DNA from: Parvibaculum sp035325945
Lineage (GTDB): Bacteria; Pseudomonadota; Alphaproteobacteria; Parvibaculales; Parvibaculaceae
Length of the DNA stretch: 64,000 nt
Assembly: GCF_035325945.1 (NCBI RefSeq)
Contig: NZ_DAOKYX010000002.1
Span: 118,327 to 182,326 of the forward strand
Direction: 5' to 3'
In this document: piece after piece, positions 43,786 through 52,668 of the stretch
Layout of the letters: the number at the start of each line of letters is the position of its first letter
How positions within the stretch are numbered: position 1 is the first letter of the stretch
Program-made: the position numbers and the translations under genes
The notes under the pieces: model-generated
The model's input: the letters and a program-made list of their open reading frames with translations, nothing else
Databases searched by the model: none
Told to the model about the DNA's origin: nothing

Positions 43786-44169
43786 TCAGCCGAAGATCGT
43801 CTTCTCCTCGCCGAACCAGAGCGGCGACTTCGAGAAGTCGATGAATTTGGCCTCGTCTTCCAGAAGCTCGCGGCCGGCGGCGATCGCCTCGGGTTCGGTT
43901 CCCGTGGCCGCGAGATCGTCGAGGGTCGCCCACCAGAGCTGCGCGACGCCGTCATAAATGGCAGGCGCCTTCTCGAGGCTTCCAGCGCGGCTCGCGCGGA
44001 TCGGATCTGTCGCTGCGAAGTCGCCGGTATGAAGCTGGACATAACGCTGGATACGGAGCGCCTTGCGGTGCCGCGCGACGAGCGGCGCGTGGTTGTTGAA
44101 CCAGTAATCCTGAAACTCGGCGCGGCTCATGCCGGGCTTTCTCGTCAGGCAGTAGGTGATCTTGATCAT
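43786..44169 (-). CDS. EthD-domain protein
   Basis: The 127-residue protein starts MIKITYCLTRKPGMSRAEFQ and contains YWFNNHAPLVARH, the EthD ferredoxin-like (dimeric alpha/beta barrel) signature. Family members are small cytoplasmic proteins of unclear catalytic role, first linked to ether degradation. The ATG at 44169 follows AGGGGCG. It is convergent with the Sel1 gene and divergent from the M81-family gene. Confidence 0.82.
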   Translation of the reverse strand: MIKITYCLTRKPGMSRAEFQDYWFNNHAPLVARHRKALRIQRYVQLHTGDFAATDPIRASRAGSLEKAPAIYDGVAQLWWATLDDLAATGTEPEAIAAGRELLEDEAKFIDFSKSPLWFGEEKTIFG

Positions 44170-44246
44170 TGGGACGCCCCTCTTTTGTTTGTTATCCTGA
44201 ATTGCCTTCGGGGAGCATGGCGCAGCAGAAGGGTTGGTCAAGGATC

Positions 44247-45807
44247 ATGCGTATCGCGGTCGGCGGATTTCAGCACGAGACGAACACTTTTGCGCCATCG
44301 AAGGCGCCCTATGCCGCGTTCGAGCAGGCGGATTCATGGCCCGGCCTTCAGCGCGGCAAGGCCCTGCTCACCGCGTTCGATGGAATGAACATTCCGATCG
44401 CTGGCTTCATCGCGGCGGCGAGGGCTCGAGGGCATGCGCTGAAGCCGCTCGTCTGGTGTTCGGCGACGCCCTCTGCCCATGTGACCGAGGAAGCCTATGA
44501 GCGCATCGTCGAAATGCTGCTCGACGATCTCGGCTATGCGGGGGAGATCGATGCCGTCTATCTCGATCTTCACGGCGCCATGGTGACCGAGCATCTGGAA
44601 GACGGGGAGGGCGAGCTTCTCAAGCGCGTCCGCGCGGCGGTTGGGAAGGAAATCCCCGTCATCGTCAGCCTCGATCTCCACGCCAATGTCACACAGGCGA
44701 TGCTCGATCATTCCGATGCGCTGATCGCCTACCGGACATATCCGCATGTCGACATGGCCGAAACGGGGGCGCGGGCGGCTGCCCATCTCGATGCGATTTT
44801 CGCCGGGCTTCCGCGTCAGGCAAAGGCCATGAGGAAGATCGACTTTCTCATTCCGCTCACGGCGCAATGCACGCTGGTGGAGCCTTCGGCGCATATCTAT
44901 CGGCAGGTCGCGGAGCTTGAAGGGGCGGTGCTCGGCAATGGGCGCGTCAGCAGCNNNNNNNNNNGTGCAACGGGTGGGACGCGGGCGCGGCGGGGCGGGC
45001 GGGTTTCCGCCCGCCGATATCAAGGACTGCAGCCCGGCCGTGATCGCCTATGCCGATACGGAAGCGGCGGCCATCGCCGCGGCGGAGCGCATCGCGGGCG
45101 AGATCGCAGCATGCGAGGGTCGCTTCCGCGAGAAGCTCTGGTCGGCGCGGGACGCGGTTGCCTACGCCATTGCCCAGTCGCAGTCGCAGTCGCAGTCGCA
45201 ATCGGGCGCGGGACCGATCGTGCTCGCCGATACGCAGGACAATCCCGGCGCGGGCGGGAACGGCGACACGGTCGGCATATTGCGCGAACTCATCGCACAG
45301 AAGGTGGAGCGCGCGGCGCTCGGCGTGCTCTTCGATCCCGAAGCGGCTCAGGCTGCCGCAGCCGCGGGTGCTGGCGCGCGCGTGAAGCTCAGCCTCGGCG
45401 CGAAGACGGGCGGCGCGGATGAAGCGCCCATCGACGATGAATTCGAGGTCGTCCGGGTGAGCGATGGCGAGTTTCTCGCGACCGGCCCCTTCTATGGCGG
45501 CTCGCGGATGTCGCTCGGCACCACGGCGCGGCTCCGCAAGGGCGGCGTGGAAGTGGTCGTCGCCTCGCGCAAGGCGCAATGCGCGGATCAGGAAATGCTG
45601 AAGCATATCGGCATCGAGCCGGCCGGGCTTGCGATCCTCGTCGTCAAAAGCTCGGTGCATTTCCGCGCGGATTTCGGCCCGCTCGCCCGCGAGGTGCTGG
45701 TGGTCGAGAGCCCCGGCCCAAACACGGCCGATCTGTCGAAGCTCCGCTACAGACATTTGCGGCCGGGCGTGCGGGTGATGCCGCTCGGCGAACCTTATAC
45801 GGGTTGA
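44247..45807 (+). CDS. M81 family metallopeptidase (MlrC-like), broken by an assembly gap
   Basis: The N-terminal part (236 codons, 44247-44954) begins MRIAVGGFQHETNTFAP and carries AVYLDLHGAM, SLDLHANVT and YRTYPHVDM, the zinc and substrate motifs of the MlrC family. The C-terminal part (44965-45807) resumes with GFPPADIKDCSPAVIAYADT and ends in MlrC_C-type sequence (GPIVLADTQDNPGAGGNGDT). Ten Ns lie between the halves. Both flanks sit on codon boundaries, so the true gap must be a multiple of three bases. Family members cleave small or cyclic peptides such as microcystin products; the substrate here is unknown. Confidence 0.8.
44955..44964. other. Assembly gap (10 N)
   Basis: Ten Ns inside the M81-family gene. 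Just after it (44994-45015) lies an all-GC hairpin, GGCGGGCGG-gttt-CCGCCCGCC, which may explain the sequencing failure. Confidence 0.98.
45175..45204 (+). repeat. Hexamer tandem repeat coding (Gln-Ser)5
   Basis: Four copies of CAGTCG and one CAATCG run in frame inside the M81-family gene and encode five Gln-Ser pairs. It lies between two structured parts of the protein and could vary in copy number without frameshift. Confidence 0.9.
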
Positions 45808-45814
45808 CGGCGCT

Positions 45815-46228
45815 TCAGCGTTCGAGCGCGCCTTTCCGCACCGGGAGCGCGGCATCGAAACCGTGCATCCAGCCGACGCGGGATCCAACATGGATCTGGA
45901 AGGAGGGCTCCACCGCGTCTGGATCGTCGAGCGTCGCGGCGGCGATGTCGGCGCTGCGGCCACGATCCTTGAGATAGCGGAAAAGGATCTGCGTGCCGCA
46001 ATCGGGACAGAAGCCGCGCTCGGCATGTTCCGAGGATTGGCGGAATTTGAGCGCGCCCTTGACGATGTCGAAATCGTCTTCCTTCACCGTGAACCAGGTC
46101 ACGACGGGCGCGCCGGTCGCCTTCTGGCACATGCGGCAATGGCAATGCGCGCAGCCTTCATATTCGCCATTCATCCGGTATCGCACCGCGCCGCAAAGAC
46201 AGCCACCTTCAAGCGGAAATCCCGGCAT
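45815..46228 (-). CDS. GFA/CENP-V family zinc protein
   Basis: The 137-residue protein has the zinc cysteines of the glutathione-dependent formaldehyde-activating (GFA) fold: GGCLCGAVRY, CHCRMCQKATGAP and FCPDCGTQI. Despite the family name, most members have no proven formaldehyde role. It lies 15 bases downstream of the exonuclease III gene stop on the same strand and is convergent with the M81 gene. Confidence 0.88.
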   Translation of the reverse strand: MPGFPLEGGCLCGAVRYRMNGEYEGCAHCHCRMCQKATGAPVVTWFTVKEDDFDIVKGALKFRQSSEHAERGFCPDCGTQILFRYLKDRGRSADIAAATLDDPDAVEPSFQIHVGSRVGWMHGFDAALPVRKGALER

Positions 46229-46243
46229 GGGCGCCTCCCTTGG

Positions 46244-47029
46244 TCAGATGTCGAATTCGGCCCAGATGGGAACGTGATCGGATGGTTTCTCGCGTCCGCG
46301 CACATCCTGATCTATGTCGCAGGCGGCCAGCCGGTCGGCGGCTTGCGGCGATAGAAGCAGGTGATCGATGCGGATGCCCTGACCCTTCTGCCAGCGGCCT
46401 GCCTGGTAGTCCCAGAAGGTGTAGCGGTGCGGCTCGGTGTGGCAGGCGCGGAAGGCGTCCGTGAAGCCGAGATTGAGAAGCTCGCGCAGCTTCGCGCGCG
46501 ATTCCGGCTGAAAGAGCGCGTCGCCCTCCCATGCTTTCGGATCGTACACATCATCCGTAGTCGGAATGACGTTGTAGTCGCCCGCGAGCACGAGCGGCTC
46601 TTCGTATTTCAGAAGCCGTTCGGCATGGCGGTGCAGCCGGTCCATCCATGAAAGCTTGTAGGTGAATTTTTCCGTGCCGATCGGATTGCCGTTCGGCAGA
46701 TAGATCGAGGCGACACGCAGCGCGGTTCCGTTCACCGGAACGACCGCCTCGATATAGCGGGCATGGTCGTCGCCGTCGCCTTCGGGAAGGCCGGTCGTCA
46801 CATCCTCGAGCCGGAACTTCGAGAGGATGGCGACGCCGTTATAGGTTTTCTGGCCGTGGATCGCGAGGTTGTAGCCGAGATCCTCGATCTCCATGCGCGG
46901 GAATGTATCGTCGGTGCATTTCGTTTCCTGCAGGCAGACGATGTCGGGGTTCGCCTCCTTCAGCCAATCCTTGAGATTGCCGAGGCGCGCCTTGAGTGAG
47001 TTGACGTTGAACGAAGCGATTTTGATCAT
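46244..47029 (-). CDS. xth: Exodeoxyribonuclease III
   Basis: The 261-residue endonuclease/exonuclease/phosphatase protein shows ASFNVNSLKARL, CLQETKCTDD (catalytic Glu), VLAGDYNVIP and the closing SDHVPIWAEFDI with the catalytic Asp-His pair. It cuts DNA at abasic sites and digests 3' ends in base-excision repair. Length matches ExoIII. It is the first gene of a short leftward pair with the GFA-family gene. Confidence 0.93.
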   Translation of the reverse strand: MIKIASFNVNSLKARLGNLKDWLKEANPDIVCLQETKCTDDTFPRMEIEDLGYNLAIHGQKTYNGVAILSKFRLEDVTTGLPEGDGDDHARYIEAVVPVNGTALRVASIYLPNGNPIGTEKFTYKLSWMDRLHRHAERLLKYEEPLVLAGDYNVIPTTDDVYDPKAWEGDALFQPESRAKLRELLNLGFTDAFRACHTEPHRYTFWDYQAGRWQKGQGIRIDHLLLSPQAADRLAACDIDQDVRGREKPSDHVPIWAEFDI

Positions 47030-47187
47030 GGCACCGCAATCTTGCGCATGGCCCGCCGCTTGACCAGTGAAATATCCTTATGTACCTGCGTCGTTAACCC
47101 CCTGCGCGAAATGGGAATTGACGCCGTGCCAGCTTCATCCGAGCATAAGCAAGAAGATCGTCTGTCGCCTTGGGGAGGGGGACATAG

Positions 47188-47586
47188 ATGGTGATGCGAA
47201 GCGTGGTGCCCATGCCCGCGAAGCCGCAGATGCGAAGCCGCAGTTACCGCAAGCCGGCGAACATGACGGAGCGGTGCCTGCTCAGCATTATCGGCGTGCT
47301 GGCGGCCTTCATGACACTCGTGCAGGGGATGCTTGCCGTTCAGGCGCTGCCGCCGGCGATCTTCCATCAAAGCTCGGAAATCTACTGGGTGATCGCGGCC
47401 TTCGGCGTGTGGCTGCCGTCCATCTGTCTCTTCGCCTCGATTCTGGGCGTGGTGATTCCCGGCTGGGCTTCGATGCTGATGCTGATCGTCTCGCCCGTCG
47501 CCTCGATCGGAGGCTATCTCTTTTACACCTACGTTCCGATCGAGCCTCTGCTGCGGCAGGTCGCCATGGTGGGCGGTTCAGGCTGA
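47188..47586 (+). CDS. Hypothetical membrane protein
   Basis: The 132-residue protein has a basic N-terminus and three likely membrane helices: CLLSIIGVLAAFMTLVQGM, VIAAFGVWLPSICLFASIL and ASMLMLIVSPVASIGGYLF. The ATG at 47188 follows GGGGAGGGGGACA. I do not recognise a family. It lies between exonuclease III and erpA, convergent with erpA, with a 42-base gap. Confidence 0.65.
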   Translation: MVMRSVVPMPAKPQMRSRSYRKPANMTERCLLSIIGVLAAFMTLVQGMLAVQALPPAIFHQSSEIYWVIAAFGVWLPSICLFASILGVVIPGWASMLMLIVSPVASIGGYLFYTYVPIEPLLRQVAMVGGSG

Positions 47587-47628
47587 GCCCGCAGCCGCTC
47601 AGGCGGCGGCGTCAGACCGAAAATCCGT

Positions 47629-47991
47629 TCAAACCGAAAATGACGTGCCGCAGCCGCAGGAGGCGACGGCGTTCGGATTATGGATCTTGAACGAAGCGCC
47701 GATCAGGTCGTCCACGAAGTCGATTTCCGCGCCTTCGAGATACATTGCCGAAACCGAATCGACGAGCACGGTCGCGCCCGCGCGCTCGAGCACCACGTCG
47801 TCCGGCGCGCGCGTGTCATCGAGCGAGAAACCATACTGGAAGCCGGAGCAACCGCCGCCCGAGACGGAAACGCGCAGCATGACGCCGGCGCCCTCGCTGG
47901 CGACAATCTCGTTGACGCGCAGCGCGGCGCGTTCGCTCAGAGTGATGGGCTTGCCTGTTCCCGGCCGGATTTCCGTCAGAGCGTCGCTCAT
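47629..47991 (-). CDS. erpA: Iron-sulfur cluster insertion protein ErpA (A-type carrier)
   Basis: The 120-residue protein has the three conserved cysteines of A-type carriers: C48 in SGGGCSGFQYGF and C112, C114 in SCGCGTSFSV. It receives and passes on Fe-S clusters to target enzymes. It is divergent from dgt across a 146-base spacer with an AT-rich core at about 48040-48065, the conserved alphaproteobacterial arrangement. Confidence 0.93.
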   Translation of the reverse strand: MSDALTEIRPGTGKPITLSERAALRVNEIVASEGAGVMLRVSVSGGGCSGFQYGFSLDDTRAPDDVVLERAGATVLVDSVSAMYLEGAEIDFVDDLIGASFKIHNPNAVASCGCGTSFSV

Positions 47992-48137
47992 ATAACCTCA
48001 CATCCGCCCGCTGCCGCCGGGGCGCGGGCTTTTACCTTGGAACGATAATAAATATAGCTTAACCCAGATGTAGTCCTCCAGACGGAAGTTTTCAAACCCC
48101 CGCCTGATTTCCCGACCTGCTTGCGAAGGACACGCCC

Positions 48138-49328
48138 TTGCCGCTTCCCAATCCTGCCGCCACAGCCCCTTATGCGACCCGAGCCGAGACGAGCAGGGGG
48201 CGCCTCCACAATGAGGAGGAAAGCGCGACGCGAACCGACTTCCAGCGCGACCGGGACAGGATCATCCATTCGGGCGCCTTCCGGCGGCTCAAATACAAGA
48301 CGCAGGTTTTCGTCTATCACGAGGGCGACAACTACCGGACGCGGCTCAGCCATTCGCTCGAGGTGGCGCAGATCGCGCGCTCGATCAGCCGGGTGCTGGG
48401 GCTCGACGAGGATCTCGCAGAGACGCTGGCGCTCGCGCATGATCTCGGCCACACGCCTTTCGGCCATGCGGGCGAAACCGCGCTCGACGACTGCATGGCG
48501 CCCTATGGCGGCTTCGATCACAACGCGCAGACGCTCCGCATCGTCACCAAGCTCGAGCATCGCTACATCGCCTTTGACGGACTCAACCTCACCTGGGAAA
48601 CGCTGGAAGGGCTCGTCAAGCATAACGGTCCGCTCCTTGCCGGAGGGAGGACGATGGACGACCTCCCGCGAGCGCTAGCCGAATATGCCGAAGTGCAGGA
48701 CCTTGAGCTTTCGACCTTTGCGGGGTCCGAGGCGCAGGTCGCGGCGCTCTCGGACGACATCGCCTACAACAATCACGACATTGACGACGGGTTGAGGGCC
48801 GGTCTTTTCACCATCGACGATCTTATGGCGTTGCCGCATGTCGGCGACATTTTTCGCGGCGTGATCGACAAATATCCGGGCGTCGAAACGGCGCGCATCA
48901 TCCATGAGGCGATCCGCCGCCTCATCGGCAGCATGATCGGGGACGTGATCGCCGAAACGAGGCGGAGGATCGAGGCGGAGCGGCCCGAAACGGCGGCGGA
49001 TGTGCGCGCGCTCGGCCGGCCGCTCGTCGCCTTCTCGCGCGAGATGAACGATCACAATGCGGTGCTGAAGGAATTTCTCTTCACGCGCATGTATCGTCAC
49101 TATCGCGTCAACCGCTCCATGAGCAAGGCGAAGCGCATCGTGCGCGATCTGTTCGAGCTTCTGCATTGCGAGCCGGAACTCCTGTCGCCGGAATGGCAGC
49201 AGGGCTGCGACGGGCCGGAAGGTTTCAAGACCGCGCGGCGCGTTTGCGACTTCATCGCCGGAATGACGGACAAGTTCGCGATCGAAGAGCACAGGAAGCT
49301 CTTCGACCTCGACGATCCCAGATCCTGA
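48138..49328 (+). CDS. dgt: dGTP triphosphohydrolase-like HD protein
   Basis: The 396-residue protein has the signature SATRTDFQRDRDRIIHSGAF and the HD metal residues in TRLSHSLEVAQIARS and LAHDLGHTPFGHAGE. It hydrolyses dNTPs to nucleosides and triphosphate and so tunes dNTP pools. The frame opens with TTG at 48138, behind GCGAAGGACACG; there is no in-frame ATG before the conserved region, so a TTG start is the best reading. A bidirectional terminator follows it. Confidence 0.9.
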   Translation: MPLPNPAATAPYATRAETSRGRLHNEEESATRTDFQRDRDRIIHSGAFRRLKYKTQVFVYHEGDNYRTRLSHSLEVAQIARSISRVLGLDEDLAETLALAHDLGHTPFGHAGETALDDCMAPYGGFDHNAQTLRIVTKLEHRYIAFDGLNLTWETLEGLVKHNGPLLAGGRTMDDLPRALAEYAEVQDLELSTFAGSEAQVAALSDDIAYNNHDIDDGLRAGLFTIDDLMALPHVGDIFRGVIDKYPGVETARIIHEAIRRLIGSMIGDVIAETRRRIEAERPETAADVRALGRPLVAFSREMNDHNAVLKEFLFTRMYRHYRVNRSMSKAKRIVRDLFELLHCEPELLSPEWQQGCDGPEGFKTARRVCDFIAGMTDKFAIEEHRKLFDLDDPRS

Positions 49329-49364
49329 AGCGGGGCGCGACAACGAGTGATCGCGCCCCGTTTC
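49327..49364. terminator. Bidirectional terminator after dgt
   Basis: GAAGCGGGGCGCGA (49327-49340) and TCGCGCCCCGTTTC (49351-49364) form a 14-bp stem (one G-T pair) with a 10-base loop between the convergent dgt and ycnI-like genes. It overlaps the dgt stop codon. Confidence 0.8.
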
Positions 49365-49366
49365 AG

Positions 49367-49903
49367 TCAATGATGCGAGTGATCCATGCCCTCATGCGGG
49401 GCCATCAGATCGAGCGCCGGCGCGGGATATTTCAGCTCGTGCGCGTCGCTGCCGGGCTTCGGCAATTCGCTCCACGACACCGAGCCCTTTTCGCAGGTCT
49501 GGGTGACGGGGAAATAGATGCGCATGATTTCCTTGTCTTCCGGCAATCTGGCGAGGAAGGCGAACTCGTCGAACTGATCGTCGGGGAGTTTGCCGCCCGA
49601 CCATTCTACGCGCTTCACGCCTTCGCTCACGGGCTTTCCGTGGCTCTCATAGGTCGCCGCATATTTGCCGGTGACCGTCTTCACCTTCCAGCCGGGCTTC
49701 GGCATCGGCTTCACGCTGATGACGCCTTCGGGAATTTCGATCGAGACGTGCGTCGTCGCGCTTCCCTCGCAGCCATGCGGCACGCGGAAGACGGCCTTGT
49801 AATAGCTGCCCCAGCTCGCCATGCCGGTTTCGAGACTGACATGGGCCGATGCGGGCACCGAGAGGGCAAGGAACGCGATACCGGCAAGCAAGAGATGTTT
49901 CAT
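49367..49903 (-). CDS. YcnI-like (DUF1775) periplasmic copper protein
   Basis: The 178-residue protein has a signal peptide ending SVPASA, so the mature protein starts with His (HVSLETG). In YcnI-type proteins this N-terminal His forms a monohistidine copper brace. The DUF1775 body follows: PHGCEGSATTHVSIEIPEGV, and a Trp in the conserved PKPGWKV. The C-terminal tail APHEGMDHSHH is rich in His and Met. A role in periplasmic copper handling is inferred. It lies 11 bases downstream of the TonB receptor gene. Confidence 0.85.
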   Translation of the reverse strand: MKHLLLAGIAFLALSVPASAHVSLETGMASWGSYYKAVFRVPHGCEGSATTHVSIEIPEGVISVKPMPKPGWKVKTVTGKYAATYESHGKPVSEGVKRVEWSGGKLPDDQFDEFAFLARLPEDKEIMRIYFPVTQTCEKGSVSWSELPKPGSDAHELKYPAPALDLMAPHEGMDHSHH

Positions 49904-49914
49904 GACAATTCTCC

Positions 49915-52041
49915 TCAGAAGGATGCTGTGATGCCGACGAAGACGCTGCGCCCTTCGCCCGGATAGAAATTCTCCTGGGCGGGGGCGTAGGCGGTGACGG
50001 TGGTGTAGTTGGCGATGTAGCGGCGATCCGTGAGGTTGCGCGCATCGAGGAAGATGCGCAGGCCCTCGGTTACGTCCATTCCGCCTTCAAGGCCGAAGGT
50101 GACATAGCCGGGCACGCGGAGCGTGTTGGCGTAGTCGACATAGCCGCCATCGGGCACCCAGTTGATTTTCGGCGCGATGTCGAAGCCTCGGCTCGAGCTG
50201 TAGCGGAGTGCGGCGGTGTAAATGTGGGGCGGAGCACCGGCGAGCTTGTTGTCGCCATAGGCCGCATCGTTCTCGAACGAGAAGTCGTTGAGCGTGTAGA
50301 CCTGCTCGAAAACGAGACGGTCGCCTTCGGGCAGCGTTCCCGGCATGGCGATGCGGCCGATATCGAGCGCGAGGCTTGCCTCGATGCCCTGATGGAGCGT
50401 CCGTCGCGCATTGAAGGTCGCGGCGGGAATGGCGGGATTGGTGGTGAAGTTCACAAGCTCGTCGCGGACCTCGGCGCGATAGACGGTGATGTCCCATGCC
50501 GCCGCGCCTTCCGAGCCGCGCGTGCCCGCCTCATAGGTCAGCGCGCGTTGCGGGTCCATCGGCACGAACTGGATGCCGGCGAGATTCGTCTGGGTGAGGT
50601 CGCTCATGATCGGCGGCTCGTAGCTTCGCGTCACATTGGCGAAGACCTGCGCACCAGGTGTCACGTCCCAGAGAAGGCCGAGCTTCGGGCTTGCCGAGGT
50701 GAAGTCGGCGTCATCGTTCTTCGCCGCGTTGAGGTTGTTGCGATAGTCGCGCGTCGCATTGATGCCCTGAATGCCGGTGACGAGGGCGACTGTGGGCAGG
50801 GCGTAGAAGGCGTTTTCGGCGTAGAGGGTTGCCGTGGTCGAGATCTGCGTCCCGTCCTGCGTCAGCGCGCCGCGCGAGCCCGCATTGTTCACGAACTGCT
50901 TTGCGGTGACGGAGGTGCGCCCATAGCGCGCGCCGAACGTGACGATGTTGCGGTGACCGAGGAGAGTTCCCTCGCCCGTGTAGCGCGTGAAGGCGCCGAA
51001 ATTGGTCGCGCCCTGATCGAGCACCTGAAAGATCGGGTGGAAGAGGCTGTAATAGCCCGCATAGGCGCCGACATCGAGCTTGCCTCCGCCGTCGAGCGCG
51101 AAGGTCGTCTTGTTGGCGAAGCGGAGCGAGCGCGTGTTGCGCTGCTGGTTGCCGCCGCGAGCCGTTGCCGATGCGGATGTGGGATCGTTCTGCGCGGTGG
51201 CGAGCGACAGCGTGCCCGGAAGCTCCTGATCGACGGCGTTGTAGTTCAGATAGAAGCGCGTTTCGGTATCGAGATTGATGCGCTGGCCGAGATTGCCCGC
51301 AAAGCGCGCGGTCTTCTCGCGGCTGTGGTCGCGCCAGCCCTCCGAGGTGAGGCCCGTCACCGTTGCGAAGAAGTCGGTGTCGCCAAGGATGCGCGCGAAC
51401 TCGCCATGGGCGCGCAGCGTGCCGAAGCTGCCGCCATCGACACGCAACAGATTTTCGGCAGGCGCCGTCGAGGCCGTTGGTGAGACGATGTTGATGGCGC
51501 CGCCAAGCGCGGCCGCGCCATATTGCAGGCCGTCGCCGCCCCGATAGACCTCCATGTGCTGGACGGTGAGGGGCTCGACCTCCTGAAAGTCGCCGCTGCC
51601 ATCCGCGAGATTGAGGGGGATGCCGTTCAGCAGCAATTCGATGCTGCGCAGATGGTAGCCTCGGCTGAGCCCCGCGCCACGAATCGACAGTCTCGTTTCC
51701 TGCCCGTAGCGCTTGCTGGCGAAGACGCCCGGCGTGAAGGCGAAGGTATCTTCGAGGTTCGTGGCGTATTTGTCCCGGTAGCTATCGGCCGGAACGACCG
51801 CCACCGCGCCCGGCACACGCGCCAGCTCGCGCTTGACGGCCTCGACATCGGGGACGGTGAGAGTTCCGCTGCGTGGCGCTGTCACGATCATTTCGTCGAC
51901 GAGCGCGTAATCGCCATCGGAGGCGGAGGGGAGGGGTTTTGCGGAGGGAGGGGCCGAACCGTCGGCCAGGGCGGAGGAAGCGGATAGAACAAGGGCAGCC
52001 GTCGCAGCCAGCCCGCGCGACGTGGTCGTTCCGTTTTTCAT
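49915..52041 (-). CDS. TonB-dependent outer membrane receptor
   Basis: The 708-residue receptor has a signal peptide (cleavage near SSALA-DG), a plug domain (about 70-195, with LSIRGAGLSRGYHLRSIELL and VYRGGDGLQYGAAALGGAIN) and a beta-barrel ending in phenylalanine (FVGITASF). Such receptors import scarce metals or metal chelates with TonB energy. Neighbouring DUF2946-like and YcnI-like genes suggest copper or a copper chelate as ligand, but the sequence alone does not fix it. Confidence 0.9.
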   Translation of the reverse strand: MKNGTTTSRGLAATAALVLSASSALADGSAPPSAKPLPSASDGDYALVDEMIVTAPRSGTLTVPDVEAVKRELARVPGAVAVVPADSYRDKYATNLEDTFAFTPGVFASKRYGQETRLSIRGAGLSRGYHLRSIELLLNGIPLNLADGSGDFQEVEPLTVQHMEVYRGGDGLQYGAAALGGAINIVSPTASTAPAENLLRVDGGSFGTLRAHGEFARILGDTDFFATVTGLTSEGWRDHSREKTARFAGNLGQRINLDTETRFYLNYNAVDQELPGTLSLATAQNDPTSASATARGGNQQRNTRSLRFANKTTFALDGGGKLDVGAYAGYYSLFHPIFQVLDQGATNFGAFTRYTGEGTLLGHRNIVTFGARYGRTSVTAKQFVNNAGSRGALTQDGTQISTTATLYAENAFYALPTVALVTGIQGINATRDYRNNLNAAKNDDADFTSASPKLGLLWDVTPGAQVFANVTRSYEPPIMSDLTQTNLAGIQFVPMDPQRALTYEAGTRGSEGAAAWDITVYRAEVRDELVNFTTNPAIPAATFNARRTLHQGIEASLALDIGRIAMPGTLPEGDRLVFEQVYTLNDFSFENDAAYGDNKLAGAPPHIYTAALRYSSSRGFDIAPKINWVPDGGYVDYANTLRVPGYVTFGLEGGMDVTEGLRIFLDARNLTDRRYIANYTTVTAYAPAQENFYPGEGRSVFVGITASF

Positions 52042-52124
52042 GATGTTCCGAATCGCAAGTGCTCGCGGCCGGCATCAGCCGCCCGGCCGCTTGTTGGCTC
52101 AGATTGTGGCGTTGCAGCTTGCGA

Positions 52125-52526
52125 TCAGGCTGGAGGGGCGCGGGGGTGCGAGGCGCCGTAATTCGGCGCGTCGGCGGGCGAGGCGCCCGTCAGAAGGCTC
52201 AGGACGATGGCCCAGTCGGGCTTCGCCATGGCGATGGTCGCGACGGTCAGCGCGGCGCAGTGATGAAGGCAGGAGAACTTGCAGGCGTCGTGATCGACCG
52301 TGGAGGGGTGGACGAGATTCCCGTCCTTGTCGATATAGACCTCCTTTGCCACGCCATCGGAACAGATGACGGTCTTGAGGAGGTCCTGAGTCGCGGGACC
52401 GGAGAGGCTGTAGGCGGTCGGGACCGCGACATGCAGAAGGATCGCGACAAGGGCGAAGATCCCCAGCGCCCGGCTCCGGACGGACTGAAGGAAATTGCTA
52501 TCGAGATATGCCCCAGCGCTTTGCAT
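52125..52526 (-). CDS. DUF2946-like small membrane protein
   Basis: The 133-residue protein has an N-terminal membrane helix (ALGIFALVAILLHVAVPTAYS) and a Cys/His cluster, HDACKFSCLHHCA, characteristic of DUF2946-type proteins that often neighbour copper or heavy-metal genes. The ATG at 52526 is preferred over an upstream TTG. It lies 83 bases upstream of the TonB receptor gene and is probably the first gene of the cassette. The metal assignment is inferred from context. Confidence 0.65.
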   Translation of the reverse strand: MQSAGAYLDSNFLQSVRSRALGIFALVAILLHVAVPTAYSLSGPATQDLLKTVICSDGVAKEVYIDKDGNLVHPSTVDHDACKFSCLHHCAALTVATIAMAKPDWAIVLSLLTGASPADAPNYGASHPRAPPA

Positions 52527-52668
52527 GGCGGCAGACAATCACGTTCGGGCCTGTGGCGGAAGGCGCATTTTGTCGCTAAGGGTTTGCGCACAGAGGGCAA
52601 AGCGACTGGAAAGGCCCCTTTCCAGCCGTTAGAGTGCGCGCCCAAAACGGGGCCAGGCGGCAAGACTC

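Noticed and set aside
45175..45204. Possible CRISPR-like short repeat
   Set aside because: Units are contiguous hexamers inside a coding frame without spacers; it is a simple tandem repeat.
47615..47640. Direct repeat ACCGAAAAT twice near the erpA end
   Set aside because: Short, partly within the coding end of erpA, and without any mobile-element context.
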